Assembly (NCBI GenBank): GCA_933228675.1
Contig: OW121741.1
Span: forward strand, 120,614,418 to 120,678,417
Length of the DNA: 64,000 nt
Origin: Stomorhina lunata
Lineage: Eukaryota; Arthropoda; Insecta; Diptera; Rhiniidae
Direction of reading: 5' to 3'
Shown: positions 49,431 to 62,280 of the stretch, in pieces
Numbering within the stretch: the stretch's first letter is position 1
How the letters are laid out: each line of letters begins with the position of its first letter
The notes under the pieces: model-generated
What the model saw: the letters and a program-made list of their open reading frames with translations, nothing else
Databases searched by the model: none
Told to the model about the DNA's origin: nothing
Program-made: the position numbers and the translations under genes

Positions 49431-52400
49431 TTTTTATAAAAATTGTTATTGAATTTTTTCTATCTTACTAAAATTCTATATATTTAAAATCAACATTTTT
49501 TATCGAATAAATTTAAAAACTGAAAAAATTATTATCAAAAATATAGAAAAAACTTTAAGCCAGAAATTTGCCTTAGAAAAATATTTAAAACCATAATTTT
49601 TTTATCGAAAAATTTTTCAAATCGAAAATTTCTTTATATCTAAAATTGTTTATAAAAAAATGTTTAATTTTCTATAAAACAATTTCATACTAAAAATTTT
49701 TTAAGAAACATTTTTTTACCATGAAGTTGATAAAGAAAAATGTTATACTTATACTTACTTCTATAAAAAAAAAACAAACAACTTTTTCTATAAAAAATTG
49801 TTGGTATCAAAATTTTTCTACAGAAAATTTTCGGTATTCAAATTTTTCTATAGAAAATTTTGGGTATCAAAATTTTCCTATAGAAAATTTTCGATATCAA
49901 AATTTTTCTATAGAAAATTTTTGTTATCAAAATTTTTCTATCGAAAATTTTCCGCATCAAAATTTTTCTATAGAAAATTTTTCGTATCAATATTTTTCTA
50001 TAGCAAATTTAAGGTATCAAAACTTTTATATATAAAATTTTCGGTATCAACATTTTTTCATAGAAAATTTTTGTCATCAAAATTTGTCTACACAAAATTT
50101 TTTAATAGAAAATATTTTTATAGAAAATTTTCGGTGTAAAATTTTTCTATAGAAAATTTTCGGTATAAAATTTTTCTATAGAAAATTTTCGGTATAAAAT
50201 TTTTCTATAAAAAAATTTTCGGTATAAAATTTTTCTATAGAAAATTTTCGGTATAAAATTTTTCTATAGAAAATTTTCCTTTTAAAAAATGTTCGCAATA
50301 AAAATTTTTCTTTAGAAAGTTTTCGATGTAAAAATTTTCAGCATTCAATTTTTTCTAGAGAAAATTTTGATATACAATTTTTTATAGAAAATTTTTGGTA
50401 AAAAAATTGTCTATAGAAAATTTTTGGTATCAAAATTTTTCTATAAAAAATTTTCGTTATAAAAGTTTTCTATAAAAAATTTTCGTTATAAAAGTTTTTT
50501 ATAAAAAATTTTCGGTATTCAAATTTTTCTATAGAAAATTTTCGGTAGAAAATTTATAGTTTAAAATTTGTCTATATTTATCTATTTTTTGTATCAATAT
50601 TTTCTATACAAAATTTTTAGTATTAAAAAATGTTTGTTATCAAAATTTTTCCATAAAAAATTTTTGGTATCAACATTGTTCTATGTAAAATTTTCGGTAT
50701 CAAAATTTTTCTTTAGAGTATTTTTTTCTATAGAAAACTTTCGGTATAAAATTTTTTATAGAAAATTTTCGCCATAAAATTTTTCTATACGAAATTTTTT
50801 AATAGAACATTTTTGTTATACAATTTTTCTATAGAAAGTTTTCTTTGTAAAATTTTTTAATAGAAAATTGTCGGTATTTTTCTATAGAAAATTTTCCTTA
50901 TAAAAATTTATATAAAAAATAAAATTTTTGGTAAAAAATTTTTCTATAGAAAATTTTTGGTATCAAAATTTTTCTATAGAAAATTTTTCTATAAAAAAAT
51001 TTTCGTTATAAAAGTTTTCTATAAAAAAATTTCATTAAAAAATTTGTTTATACAAAATTTTCGGTAAATTTTTCTATAGAAAAGTTTTAGTTTAAAATTT
51101 TTTGTATCAATATTTTCTATAGAAAATTTTTAGTATCAAAAAATTTTTGTTATCAAAATTTTTCTATAGAAAATTTTTGGTATGAAATTTTTTCTATGGA
51201 AAATTTTCGGCAACAAAATTTTTCTATAGAAAACTTTTGTTATAAAATTTTTTTATAGAAAATTTTCGGCATAAAATTTTTCTATACGAAATTTTTTTGA
51301 AGAAAATTTTTGATATACAATTTTTCTATAGAAAATTTTCGTTATAAAATTTTTATATACAAAATTTTCGGTATAAATTTATCTATAGAAAATTTTTCTT
51401 ATAAATTTTTTTTAAATTTTCGCAATGAAAATTTTTCTATAGAAAGTTTTCGATGTAAAAGTTTTCAATATAAAATTTTTTCTAGAGAAAATTTTGATAT
51501 AAAGTTTTTTTATAGAAAATTTTTGGTATCAACATTTATTTATAGAAAATTTTCTTCATAAAAATTTGTCTGTATTAATATTTTTCTATATGAAATTTTA
51601 GTAATAAAAATTTTTCTATTGAAAATTTTCGGTTTAAAAATTTTTTTATAGAACATTTGCGGCTTAAAATTTTTCGATAGAAAATTTTCGGTATAAAAAT
51701 TTGTCTATAAGAAATTTTCGGTATAAAATTTTTTCTATACAAAAGTTACGGTATAAAAATTTTTCTATAAAAAATTGTATCTAAATTTTTATATAGTATC
51801 GAAATTTTTGGTATTCAAATTTTTCTATAGAAAATTTTCGTTATAAAAATTTTACTATAGAAAATTTTTGGTATCAAAATTTTACTATAGAAAATTTTTG
51901 GTATCAAAATTTTACTATAGAAATTTATTGGTATTAATAGGAAATTTTCGATATCAAACTTTTTCTGTAGAAATTTTTCATATAAAAATTTTACTATGGG
52001 AATTTTTTTGTATAAAATTTTTCTATAGAAAATTTTCAGTATAAAATTATTCTATAGAAAATTTTTGGTATCAGAATTATTCTATGGAAAATTTTTGGTG
52101 TCAAAATTTTTCTATAGAAAATTTTGGGTATACAAATTTTGGTATCAAATTTTTTTTAAACAATATTTTCGGTATTAAGTTAATAATTTATAAATATTTC
52201 TATAAAAAATTTTCGGTATCAAAATTTTTCTATAGAAAATTTTCGGAATCAAAATTTTTTTTTTAGAAAATTTTTGGTTTCAAAATTTATTTAATTTTCG
52301 GTATCAACAATTTTCTGTAGAAAATTTTCGGTATCAAAATTTTTCTATAAAAAATTTTCGGTATCAAAATTTTTCTATAGAAAATTTTCGGTATCAAAAT

Positions 52401-52905
52401 TTTTTTATAGAAAATTTTCGGTATCAAAATTTTTCTACAGAAAATTTTCTGAATAAAAATTTTTCTTTATAAAATTTTCGGTTTCAAAATTTTATATAGA
52501 AAATTTTCGGTTTCAAAATCTTCTATAGACAATTTTCGGTTTCAAAATGTTTCTATAGAAAATTTTCGGCTTCAAAATTTTTCTATAGAAAGTTTTCGGT
52601 ACCAAAATTTTTGTTACAAAAATGTTTCTGTAGAAAATTTTTGTTATTAACATTTTTCTGTAGAAAATTTTCTGTATAAAATTTTTTATATAGAAGATTT
52701 TCTGTATAGAAATTTTTCGTCATAAAATTTTTTTATAGAAATTTTAGGTATAAAATTTGTTTAAAGAAATTTTTTTCGATTTAAAAATTTTCTATAGAAT
52801 TTTTTTTTTTAATTTTTCTATAGAAAATTTTCGATATAAAAATTTTTCGGTATACAAATTTTTCTATAGAAATTTTTCGGTATAAAACCTTTCTTTAAAA
52901 AATTC
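49430..52905. repeat. 30-bp palindromic satellite, GGTATCAAAATTTTTC type
   Basis: Core TTTTTCTATAGAAAATTTTC with linker GGTAT(C/A)AAAA. It is the reverse-complement dialect of the 45.6-48.2 kb array. Divergence is moderate, with regular stretches at about 49800-50260 and 52200-52600. Confidence 0.92.
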
Positions 52906-54566
52906 AAAAACTCATTGAATAATGATATTTTCTGCTTTAACCTATGCCTTACCCTAGCCCTTACTTAGTAAGCTCTTCTCTCTCTACTTACGGAATGCCC
53001 ATCGTCGAAACCACTAACATTTTCCTTCACATTCTCCAAATGTCTAATTTTCATGTAAAATATGTTATCATCAAATGTGAAAAAAAATAAATAGCCAACA
53101 TTTAAAGACATAAAGAAAAACCAAGAGGAGGTTTTTCTTCTTCTGTTATTAATGTTAATGTTATTGTTTGGTTTTTCTTTTTCAAACCAAAAAAAGTGAA
53201 AGTTTTTATTCAAATTGCTCCTTATTTTATAGACACTCGAAAACCAAAAACAGAAAAAAAGAAGCATAAAAGAAGCTGTTGGTTGGTTGGTTTGTCTGTG
53301 GCTAAAGAAAAGCCATTAAAAGCATGTTCAAAATTAATAATAGTATTTAAACAAAAAGCTTTAAAATAAAACAATTTTGCTTTCAAAACCACAAGAAAAA
53401 AATGCAAGAAAAGAAAATTTATTAAATGAAACTGAAATGCTTTCAACATTCACTATTTGGTTTAAATTTCTTTTGAATTTCTGAGTTAAATGAAGGTCAT
53501 TTCTATTAATTGGCATTTTCAGTGGAGAGGAAAAATGTGTAAATTTTTTAAAGATTTTCAAAACAACTTTCAAATACCAGCATCTGGAGGTAAATCCCAA
53601 AAATGTGTTGAAAATATTTTCCATGAAGAAAGATCCTGCTTAATTTGGAAGCTTATGTCATTTGCCTTGATTAAAAGTGTTTTATTTTAGATATAACTTT
53701 CAAAATATGGTTGATTGGATAAAAGAAATTTTAAGAAGATTAAATGAAATAAATACTAAATTTACAAAATTAGTGCCTCTAAAATATTAAAAAAATTTTT
53801 TGTACCTAAATTTTTTATAGACAAAATTTTATAACGATATTTTTTAAAGTAGAGAATTTATTACCAAATTTTTGGAAAGAAAAACATTTTTACGAAAAAT
53901 TTTGCATTTCTTAAACCTATGTCTTTCTTGCCTCCTGTAGCGTGTTCACTCGAATTAGTTGATCTTAATCACCTTTTTTTTGTGAGATTTATTTAAGGGG
54001 TTTTTCTTTGTAAAACCTCATAAACATGTGTTCCATTAAGTGTCACTTTTTTCTGTCTTCTCCAATTCCAATTTAGTTTTATTTTCTCGTTTTTTTTTCT
54101 TTCTCCATAAGTGAATTTGCGGTTTTTTAGCCGCAACATTCATTTGTTCCACCAACCACCTCCAATTTAGTTTTTGTGTAAAAAACTTTTTTTCTTTACT
54201 TTCGTTACCTGTCCAGCAAAAAAAAAGAATCAACTGAATCTTTTAATGTAATTCGGTTGCCACCAGCAACAATATCACTCACAATATAATTTGGTTTGAA
54301 AATGTTTTGAAAACGAACAAAAAAATCATTTGGTTGCTTAAGAGGGAAAGGAAAAAGTAAAACGTATAATTTTAAATCACTACTAGTTTTCGTTGTAAAA
54401 TTTCGCCGCAAGAAAAGCGTTAATTTCTAAATGTTTCTATATGACTTGTAATTTTTTTTGTTGTTATTTTTTTTTTATAAAAAAGTAGTGAAAAAAACGT
54501 GATTTCCGTAAAAATAACGATTTTTTTCTTCAATTTGTTTTTAAATTTTAGTGTCTGCATTCAAGG
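52906..54566. other. AT-rich non-repetitive DNA, no gene supported
   Basis: Several frames of 65-100 codons occur on both strands but overlap each other and have no recognisable domain. A weak patch of satellite-like sequence is at about 53790-53910. Confidence 0.55.
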
Positions 54567-56480
54567 CACAGTGGGGTAAAAATATGAAAAAAATTGTAAC
54601 GAAAAAAGAAAATTTTCTATCGAAAAAATGTTGATACCTAAAATTTTCTATAGAAAAATTTTGATATCAATAATTTTCATACCGAAAATTTTCTACCGAA
54701 AAATTTTATGACGAAAATTTTACGTCGAAAAATTTTATGACGAAAATTTTTCGTCGAAAAATTGTATGACGAAAATTTTTAGCGAAAAATTTTATGACGA
54801 AAATTTTGTATTGAAAAATTTTTCGACGAACATTTTTTATACTAAAATTTAATGACGATTTTTTTTATAAAAAAGTTTTATGACAAAAATTGTTAATAAC
54901 AATTTTGTGACGAAAAATTTTTATATGAAAATTCTATTACAAAAATTTTGTATAAAAATTCTATGACGAAAATTTTTTATATAAAAATTTTATAACGAAA
55001 ACTTCTATGCAAAAATTTTTTGACAAAAATTTTCTATATAAAAATTTTATGACGAAAATTTTCTATAGAAAAATTTTATACCGAAAATTTTCTATAGAAA
55101 AATTTTATACCGAAAATTTTCTATAGAAACATTTTATACCGAAAATTTTCTATAGAAAAATTTTATACCGAAAATTTTCTATAGAAAAATTTTATACCGA
55201 AAATTTTCTATAGAAAAATTTTATACAGAAAATTTTGTTAAGAAAAATTTTATACCGAAAATTTTATACTAAAAATTTAGTATAGAAAAAATTTATACCG
55301 TAAACTTTCTATAGAAAAATGTTTGTATCGAAAAATTTCCATAGAAAAATTTTATACCGAAATTTTATAACAAAAATTTTTTACAGAAAATTTTATTCTG
55401 TAAAATATAGAAAAATAAAAAAATTTTCTATAGAAAAATTTTATACCGAAAATTTTCGATAAAACGGAATTTATACAAAAAATTTTGTATAGAAAAATTT
55501 TATACAGAAAATATTTTATATAAAATTTTTATACCGAAATTTTATATAAAAATTTTATTTCGAAAATTTTCTATATAAAAATTTTATATTGAATATTTTC
55601 TGTATAAAACATTATACCGAAAATTTTCAATTGAAAAATTTTGCACCGAAATTCTATAATTTTACTCAAAACTTTTGATAGAAACGTTTTATAACGAAAT
55701 TTTTCTATAAAAAAATTTTATAACGAAAATTTTCTATAAAAAAAAATTTTATAACGAAAATTTTCTATAAAAAAATTTTATAACGAAAACTTTCTATAAA
55801 AAAATTTTATACCGAAAATTTTCTATAGAAAAATTGTGATACCGAAAATTTTCTATAGAAAAATTTTGATACCGAAAATTTTCTGTAGAAAAATTTTGGT
55901 ACTGAAAATTTTCTGTATCGAAAATTTTCTATAGAAAAAATTTATACCGAAAATTTATTTTCGAAAAATTTTGGTACCAAAAATTTTCTATAGAAACATT
56001 TTTCTATAGAAAAATTTTGGTACCAAAAATTTTCTATAGAAAAATTTTGGTACCGAAAATTTTCTATAGAAAAATTTTGGTACCGAAAATTTTCTATAGA
56101 AAAATTTTGGTACCGAAAATTTTCTATAGAAAAATTTTGGTACCGAAAATTTTCTATAGAAAAATTTTGGTACCAAAAATTTTCTATAGAAAAATTTTGG
56201 TACCGAAAATTTTCTATACAAAAATTTTGGTACCGAAAATTTTCTATACAAAAATTTTGGTACCGAAAAGTTTCTATAGAAAAATTTTGGTACCGAAAAT
56301 TTTCTATAGAAAAATTTTGGTACCGAAAATTTTCTACAGAAAAATTTTGGTACCGAAAATTTTCTATAGAAAAATTTTGGTACCGAAAATTTTTTATAGA
56401 AAAATTTTATACCGAAAATTTTTTATAGAAAAATTTTATACCGAAAATTTTCTGTAGAAAAATATGGTTTTACCCACTGT
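54567..56480. repeat. 30-bp palindromic satellite, GGTACCGAAAATTTTC type, with inverted flanks
   Basis: Diverged at the left (GACGAAAATTTT units), then regular ATACCG units, then at about 55980-56400 units with GGTACCGAAAATTTTC (the GGTACC makes the linker palindromic too). The array starts just inside CACAGTGGGGTAAAAATAT (54567) and ends in ATATGGTTTTACCCACTGT, an inverted partner (complement ACAGTGGGTAAAACCATAT). This suggests it lies inside a transposon-like unit. Confidence 0.88.
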
Positions 56481-57360
56481 TCACCGGTTAATCTGTTATT
56501 TTGGCGTTTACTTGGAATTGCTGGATTTTTAGTAGCGGTGGCGGTACGTGTTTTTGTTATTGGCATTTTATTGTTGTTTTTTAGTTGTTGTAATTTTTTT
56601 TCGAGCTTATCATCCAGTCAAATCCATTTACTCTAATACTGCATTACTCAGCCATTTACAAACAAATTTACTTTTTTAAGTCTTACAATCGACAAAAAAA
56701 ACCTTAAAACGAAAAATAGAAAAAACGTTAAAAAAAATCAAAATTGCGTTGCAGACATTCATTCATTTACTTTTGACTTTAGAGAGCAATTGGATTTTTT
56801 TCAATTTTTATTTTTTTCTATAAATTTTGTAATTTCTATTTATATGTTTTTACTGCATTTCTTTCGTTTTTTTCCTTTAAATTTTTCTTTAGTTAATTTA
56901 AATTTTCGTTTGTCATGTAAGTGTCAGTTAGTTTTCTTTAGTATTTACGGCAAATCGGTTTAAATTTAAGTTTTTAGTTTCGGTTTATCTCTTTTAAGAT
57001 TTAATTCTGCCCGATTTATGTGAATTACTGAAGTTTTTATTATTTTTATAAATAAGAACATTTTTTTGTGATTTTTCTTTTGTTTTAAAAAAGATTAAAG
57101 TTGGATTTAAATTTCTTTTGTTAAATATTTGTGGTATTTTGTTTTTGTTTAAATTAAAATCCTGACAAATTCTTTTTAAGTTTCTCTAATGCCATAAATT
57201 ATTTTCAGAGTTTTCTGCAGCAAATATTTTAAGCAACCAAAAAAAAAAAGAAAATTCCATAAAATAATCAACATATTTTAATAAGAAAGAAAATATTTTT
57301 CTTTAATTTCTTTAAATTTGAGGTAAGATTTGTCTGTCTTACGAGTACTCTATATCGTAG
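56481..57360. other. AT-rich non-repetitive DNA, no gene seen
   Basis: No ORF. TTTGAG|GTAAGA at about 57322 has a good donor half but a weak acceptor half, so it is not called as a recursive splice site. Confidence 0.55.
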
Positions 57361-58975
57361 TTAATGCCTTATTCTATGTCTTAGTTTATGTCTTAGTCTA
57401 TGTCTTAGTCTATGTCTTAGTCTATGTCTTAGTCTATGTCTTAGTCTATGTCTTAGTCTATGTCTTAGTCTATGTCTTAGTCTATGTCTTAGTCTATGTC
57501 TTAGTCTATGTCTTAGTCTATGTCTTAGTCTATGTCTTAGTCTATGTCTTAGTCTATGTCTTAGTCTATGTCTTAGTCTATGTCTTAGTCTATGTCTTAG
57601 TCTATGTCTTAGTCTATGTCTTAGTCTATGTCTTAGTCTATGTCTTAGTCTATGTCTTAGTCTATGTCTTAGTCTATGTCTTAGTCTATGTCTTAGTCTA
57701 TGTCTTAGTCTATGTCTTAGTCTATGTCTTATTTTATGTTTTAGTCTATGTCTTAATCTAGGTCTTAGTCTATGTCTTAGTCTATGTCTTAGTCTATGTC
57801 TTAGTCTCTGTCTTAGTCTATGTCTTAGTCTATGTCTTAGTCTATGTCTTAGTCTATGTCTTAGTCTATGTCTTAGTCTATGTCTTAGTCTATGTCTTAG
57901 TCTATGTCTTAGTCTATGTCTTAGTCTATGTCTTAGTATATGTCTTAGTCTATGTCTTAGTCTATGTCTTAGTCTATGTCTTAGTCTATGTCTTAGTCTA
58001 TGTCTTAGTCTATGTCTTAGTCTATGTCTTAGTCTATGTCTTAGTCTATGTCTTAGTCTATGTCTTAGTCTATGTCTTAGTCTATGTCTTAGTCTATGTC
58101 TTAGTCTATGTCTTAGTCTATGTCTTAGTCTATGTCTTAGTCTATGTCTTAGTCTATGTCTTAGTCTATGTCTTAGTCTATGTCTTAGTCTATGTCTTAG
58201 TCTATGTCTTAGTCTATGTCTTAGTCTATGTCTTAGTCTATGTCTTAGTCTATGTCTTAGTCTATGTCTTAGTCTATGTCTTAGTCTATGTCTTAGTCTA
58301 TGTCTTAGTCTATGTCTTAGTCTATGTCTTAGTCTATGTCTTAGTCTATGTCTTAGTCTATGTCTTAGTCTATGTCTTAGTCTATGTCTTAGTCTATGTC
58401 TTAGTCTATGTCTTAGTCTATGTCTTAGTCTATGTCTTAGTCTATGTCTTAGTCTATGTCTTAGTCTATGTCTTAGTCTATGTCTTAGTCTATGTCTTAG
58501 TCTATGTCTTAGTCTATGTCTTAGTCTATGTCTTAGTCTATGTCTTAGTCTATGTCTTAGTCTATGTCTTAGTCTATGTCTTAGTCTATGTCTTAGTCTA
58601 TGTCTTAGTCTATGTCTTAGTCTATGTCTTAGTCTATGTCTTAGTCTATGTCTTAGTCTATGTCTTAGTCTATGTCTTAGTCTATGTCTTAGTCTATGTC
58701 TTAGTCTATGTCTAAGTCTATGTCTTAGTCTATGTCTTAGTCTATGTCCTAGTCTATGTCTTAGTCTATGTCTTAGTCTATGTCTTAGTCTATGTCTTAG
58801 TCTATGTTTTAGTCTATGTCTTAGTCTATGTCTTAGTCTATGTCTTAGTCTATGTCTTAGTCTATGTCTTAGTCTATGTGTTAGTCTATGTCTTAGTCTA
58901 TGTCTTAGTCTATGTCTTAGTCTATGTCTTAGTCTATGCCTTAGTCTATGTCTTAGTCTATATCTAAATCTATGT
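57361..58975. repeat. 12-bp minisatellite TCTATGTCTTAG
   Basis: About 134 tandem copies with few substitutions. The unit looks like two related hexamers, TCTATG and TCTTAG. Because 12 is divisible by three it is open in several frames (plus strand YVLV repeats; minus strand HRLR repeats over about 545 codons). No start context, splice sites or unique sequence support a protein. It is unrelated to the CTATAG satellites apart from the shared CTATG/CTTAG flavour. Confidence 0.97.
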
Positions 58976-60417
58976 CCGGATACGTTTGGGTATAACAAAT
59001 TTGTGTATAACAGTTATTTCTTTAGAAAAATTGTCGTATAACACTTATTTCTTTAGCAGAAATTGTGTAAAACAGTTGTTTCTTTTATGATAAATAATAG
59101 CCCTTAATTATGCGGAAGATCTTGATAATGATGTTGTAATACATTAAACAAAATATTTAATTGGACGTAATTTTTTTTTGTTTCATTTCACTTTTTTAAA
59201 ACGTTAAAAGAAATTCCTTAAGAACAGCTGCAAAAATATTTAAGTATTTCCTTTTTTCAAGTTTTTTTCTTTTGCTCTTAATTTTTGCAAACTGAACTTA
59301 AGAAGGAATGACGGTAAAAAGATATAATAAATAACAAATTGTTGGAAATATTCTACTCAAAACGACAGACGGACAAACAGATAGACAGACAAGACCAACT
59401 TGCAACCGTGATACAACAACAAACATTCCATATATTAAAGTACCTTTAGAGCCCCGTTGTTATCTTATTCTGGTCTTTTCTGTTATAAACGGCCTGAGTC
59501 TGTCTTTTACTGGATATCTGGTTGGTCTGTCTGTTATAATTTGACTTGTTTGACTTCTTGCTGGGGTTTTAACCACATTTTTTTTTATAAAAAAAAAAAA
59601 AATGAAAAAATACAGCAACGGACAATGTCCTCGTTTATGTTTCATACATTTTTTTGGACGGATATACGAACGGATATGTTTGTTCGTAGGACGATGGTTG
59701 GCATAGTTTAAGACTCCAACAAAAAAAAAAAAAAATGAAAAAATTTCATATGTTTGAAGATAAAGTGAAAAAGAATTAACACACACTCGCAGCTACTAAA
59801 CAATTGGAAATGTTTATGGATTTCCTTCTTTCTGCGTGTTAAATTCGTATTTGTTTAAACAAATCTTTTCTTTTTCCCTTCATTTTTTTGTCCTGTTATA
59901 ATTCGGTTGACCCATAAACTCTGCAGGAGCAATGAAAAAAAGCTTAAACAAAAAATTATGTTAACAAAAGAAAGTAACCAATAACAACAAATTGTTAATC
60001 TTTCCAAAGTTCAATTTAAAAACATAAATACTTTTTCTTGTCTTTCGAATTATTTCTTGGATTTATGTCAGGAATTTTATCAGAAAAATCCATACATTCA
60101 CTTTCTGACACCAGAGACTTAAAGCCTTAAATTTATGTTTCGAGATTAAGAAAATAAAATTTTATTTTTAACATTTGCTTTTATTGTTAAAGATTGGATT
60201 TTGAATTCTTAAGAATGGGGACAATTTGCTATAAATGTCAAAATAAAGCAAAAGGAAGGTTAGGCTTTTAGGTAGTTTTATCATTTAACGTAATTGGGTT
60301 AAGAATTTATTGATTTTTTGAAAGTTTAATTTGTAAGTGGAAGTTTTTTTTGCGCTGAAACAAAAATTAATTTTAGTTCAATAACCCCAAAAAAAACACA
60401 GACATTAATAGACCCAA
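58976..60417. other. AT-rich non-repetitive DNA with a three-copy 31-bp repeat
   Basis: At about 58992-59085 there are three diverged copies of GTATAACAGTTATTTCTTTA plus GAAAAATTGT. Otherwise nothing is recognised. Two overlapping frames at about 59457-59786, on opposite strands, have no domain. Confidence 0.6.
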
Positions 60418-62010
60418 GATTTTTCTATAAGAAAATTTTGTATGGAAATTTTTCATAAAATAGTTTTTTGTAAATTTTCTATAAATAATATTTTTTTTGT
60501 GAGAAACAAAAATTTTGTTACAAAAATTTCCTAAGGAAAAAAATTTATATAAATAGAAAAATTGTCAGGCAAAAAATTTTCTTAAGAAAAATTTACATAC
60601 CAAAAATTTTTTATAACATCATTTTTATACCAAAAATTTTATTCGCTATCAAAAAATATTTAAACTAAATTTTTTAAAGAAAAATATTAAACAAAAAATT
60701 GAAAATAATTTTCTATACCAAAAAAATTTTATAACAAAAATTATTTATGTTAAAAGTTTTTTTCTAAAAAAATGTTTATACCGAAAATTTTCTATAGAAA
60801 ATTTTTTTTTTACCGAAAATTTCCTAAGAAAAATTTTTATACCAAAAATTTTCAAGAAAATTTTTTTATACCGAAAGATTTCTAAAGCAATATACCAAAA
60901 ATTTTCTATAGAAAAATTATGTTACCGAAAATTTTATGTAGAAAATTTTGATAACGAAAATTTTCTGTAGAAAATTTTGATAACGAAAATTTTCTGTAGA
61001 AAATTTTGATAACGAAAATTTTCTGTAGAAAATTTTGATAACGAAAATTTTCTGTAGAAAATTTTGATAACGAAAATTTTCTGTAGAAAATTTTGATACC
61101 GAAAATTTTCTATAGAAAGTTTTGATACTGAAAATTTTTTGTAGAAAAATTTTAAAACTGAAGATTTTCTGTAGAAAATTTTCTATAGAAAAATTTTTGA
61201 ACCGAAAATTTTCTATAGAAAAATTTTTGAACCGAAAATTTTCTATAGAAAAATTTTTGAACCGAAAATTTTCTATAGAAAAATTTTTGAACCGATAATT
61301 TTCTATAGAAACATTTTTAAACAGAAAATTTTCTATAGAAATGTTCCTATAGAAAATTTTCTGTTTAAAAATGTTTCTATAGAAAATTATCTATAAGAAA
61401 ATTTGTACACCGAAAATTATCTATAGAATAACTTTTATACCGAAAATTTTCTATAAAAAAATTTTCAAACCAAAAGTTTTATGTAAAAAAAATTTTAAAC
61501 TGAAAAGTTTTTATACCAAAAAATTTATTTAGAAAGTTTTCAAGCTGACAATTTTGTATAGAAAAATGTTCGAACCAATAATTTCGTGTAGAAAAATCTT
61601 TATATCAAAAATTTTTATCAAAAAATTTTATATAAAAAATTTTGCGTAAAAAAATTTTTGTATATAAAATTTTCTATAGAAAAATTTTTATGTCACAAAT
61701 TTTCTATAGCAAAATTTTTTTATCAAAAATTTTTTTTAGTAAAATATTTATATTAAAAATTTTCTGTAGACAAACTTTTATAACAAAAATTTTTTATAGA
61801 AAAATTTTCCATGGAAAAATCATGAATTTTCTATAGAAAAATTTTGATACCGAAAATTTTCCACAGAAAAATTTTGATACCGAAAATTTTCTACAGAAAA
61901 ATTTTGATACCGAAAATTTTCTACAGAAAAATTTTGATACCAAAAGTTTTCTATAAAAAAATTTTGATACCAAAAAATGTTTATAAAAAAAAATTTATCA
62001 AAAAGTTTTA
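60418..62010. repeat. 29-30-bp palindromic satellite, diverged
   Basis: Units of core AAAATTTTCTATAGAAAATT with linkers GATAACG (five regular copies at about 60945-61090), TTGAACC (about 61190-61300) and GATACC (about 61845-61950). The left part is strongly diverged. It contains the perfect inverted repeat at 61294-61391. Confidence 0.88.
61294..61391. repeat. Perfect 45-bp inverted repeat inside the satellite
   Basis: Arms 61294-61338 and 61347-61391 are exact complements around the 8-nt spacer AAATGTTC. The arms begin GATAATTTTCTATAGAAACA. Exact identity in an otherwise diverged array implies a recent inverted duplication or template switch. Confidence 0.9.
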
Positions 62011-62019
62011 CTGTAGTGT

Positions 62020-62280
62020 ATTGCACTAAGATCCCAATTTATTACAATTATTTATTACCAATTTATTATATTATTTATTACAATTATTTATTATTGTAAT
62101 AAATAGTTTTTTGATAAAACCAAAAAATTTTGGTGGGGAAACCTTTCCTCGACGCGTTTCGATGGTTGGTTAGGCCATATCATCAGGAGGATTATCCCTA
62201 ATTCTAGACAAAGCGAAAACCACACATTATGTATAATTTGAGGGACTGAATAAATACGAATTATTATTATTATTGTGTTC
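62020..62280 (-). mobile_element. Hammerhead-bearing retroelement remnant, copy 3
   Basis: On the minus strand: GGTTTTCGCTTTGTCTAGAA, GGGATAATCC, hammerhead, GGTTTCCCCACC, TTTTTTGGTTTTATC, then several ATAATAAAT repeats and TTGGGATCTTAG. The order matches copies at 18498 and 39372, with a more diverged 3' end. It is flanked by satellite on both sides. Confidence 0.68.
62146..62191 (-). ncRNA. Hammerhead ribozyme motif, one weak stem II pair
   Basis: Minus strand, 46 nt: stem I TCCTC, core CTGATGA (exact consensus), stem II TATGG, loop CCTAACCAA, stem II CCATC, GAA, ACGCGT, C17, stem I GAGGA. Stem I is perfect. Stem II keeps four pairs (ATGG/CCAT), but the pair next to the core is U-C instead of G-C, which should weaken activity. 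The predicted cleavage site is after GTC, as in the copy at 39484. Confidence 0.8.

Noticed and set aside
57300..57330. Second recursive splice site, TTTGAG|GTAAGA.
   Set aside because: The acceptor half has GAG and a purine-interrupted tract, and no clear branch point at the right distance.
57361..58998. 545-codon minus-strand frame of HRLR repeats and plus-strand YVLV frame.
   Set aside because: A trivial result of a 12-bp unit without stops.
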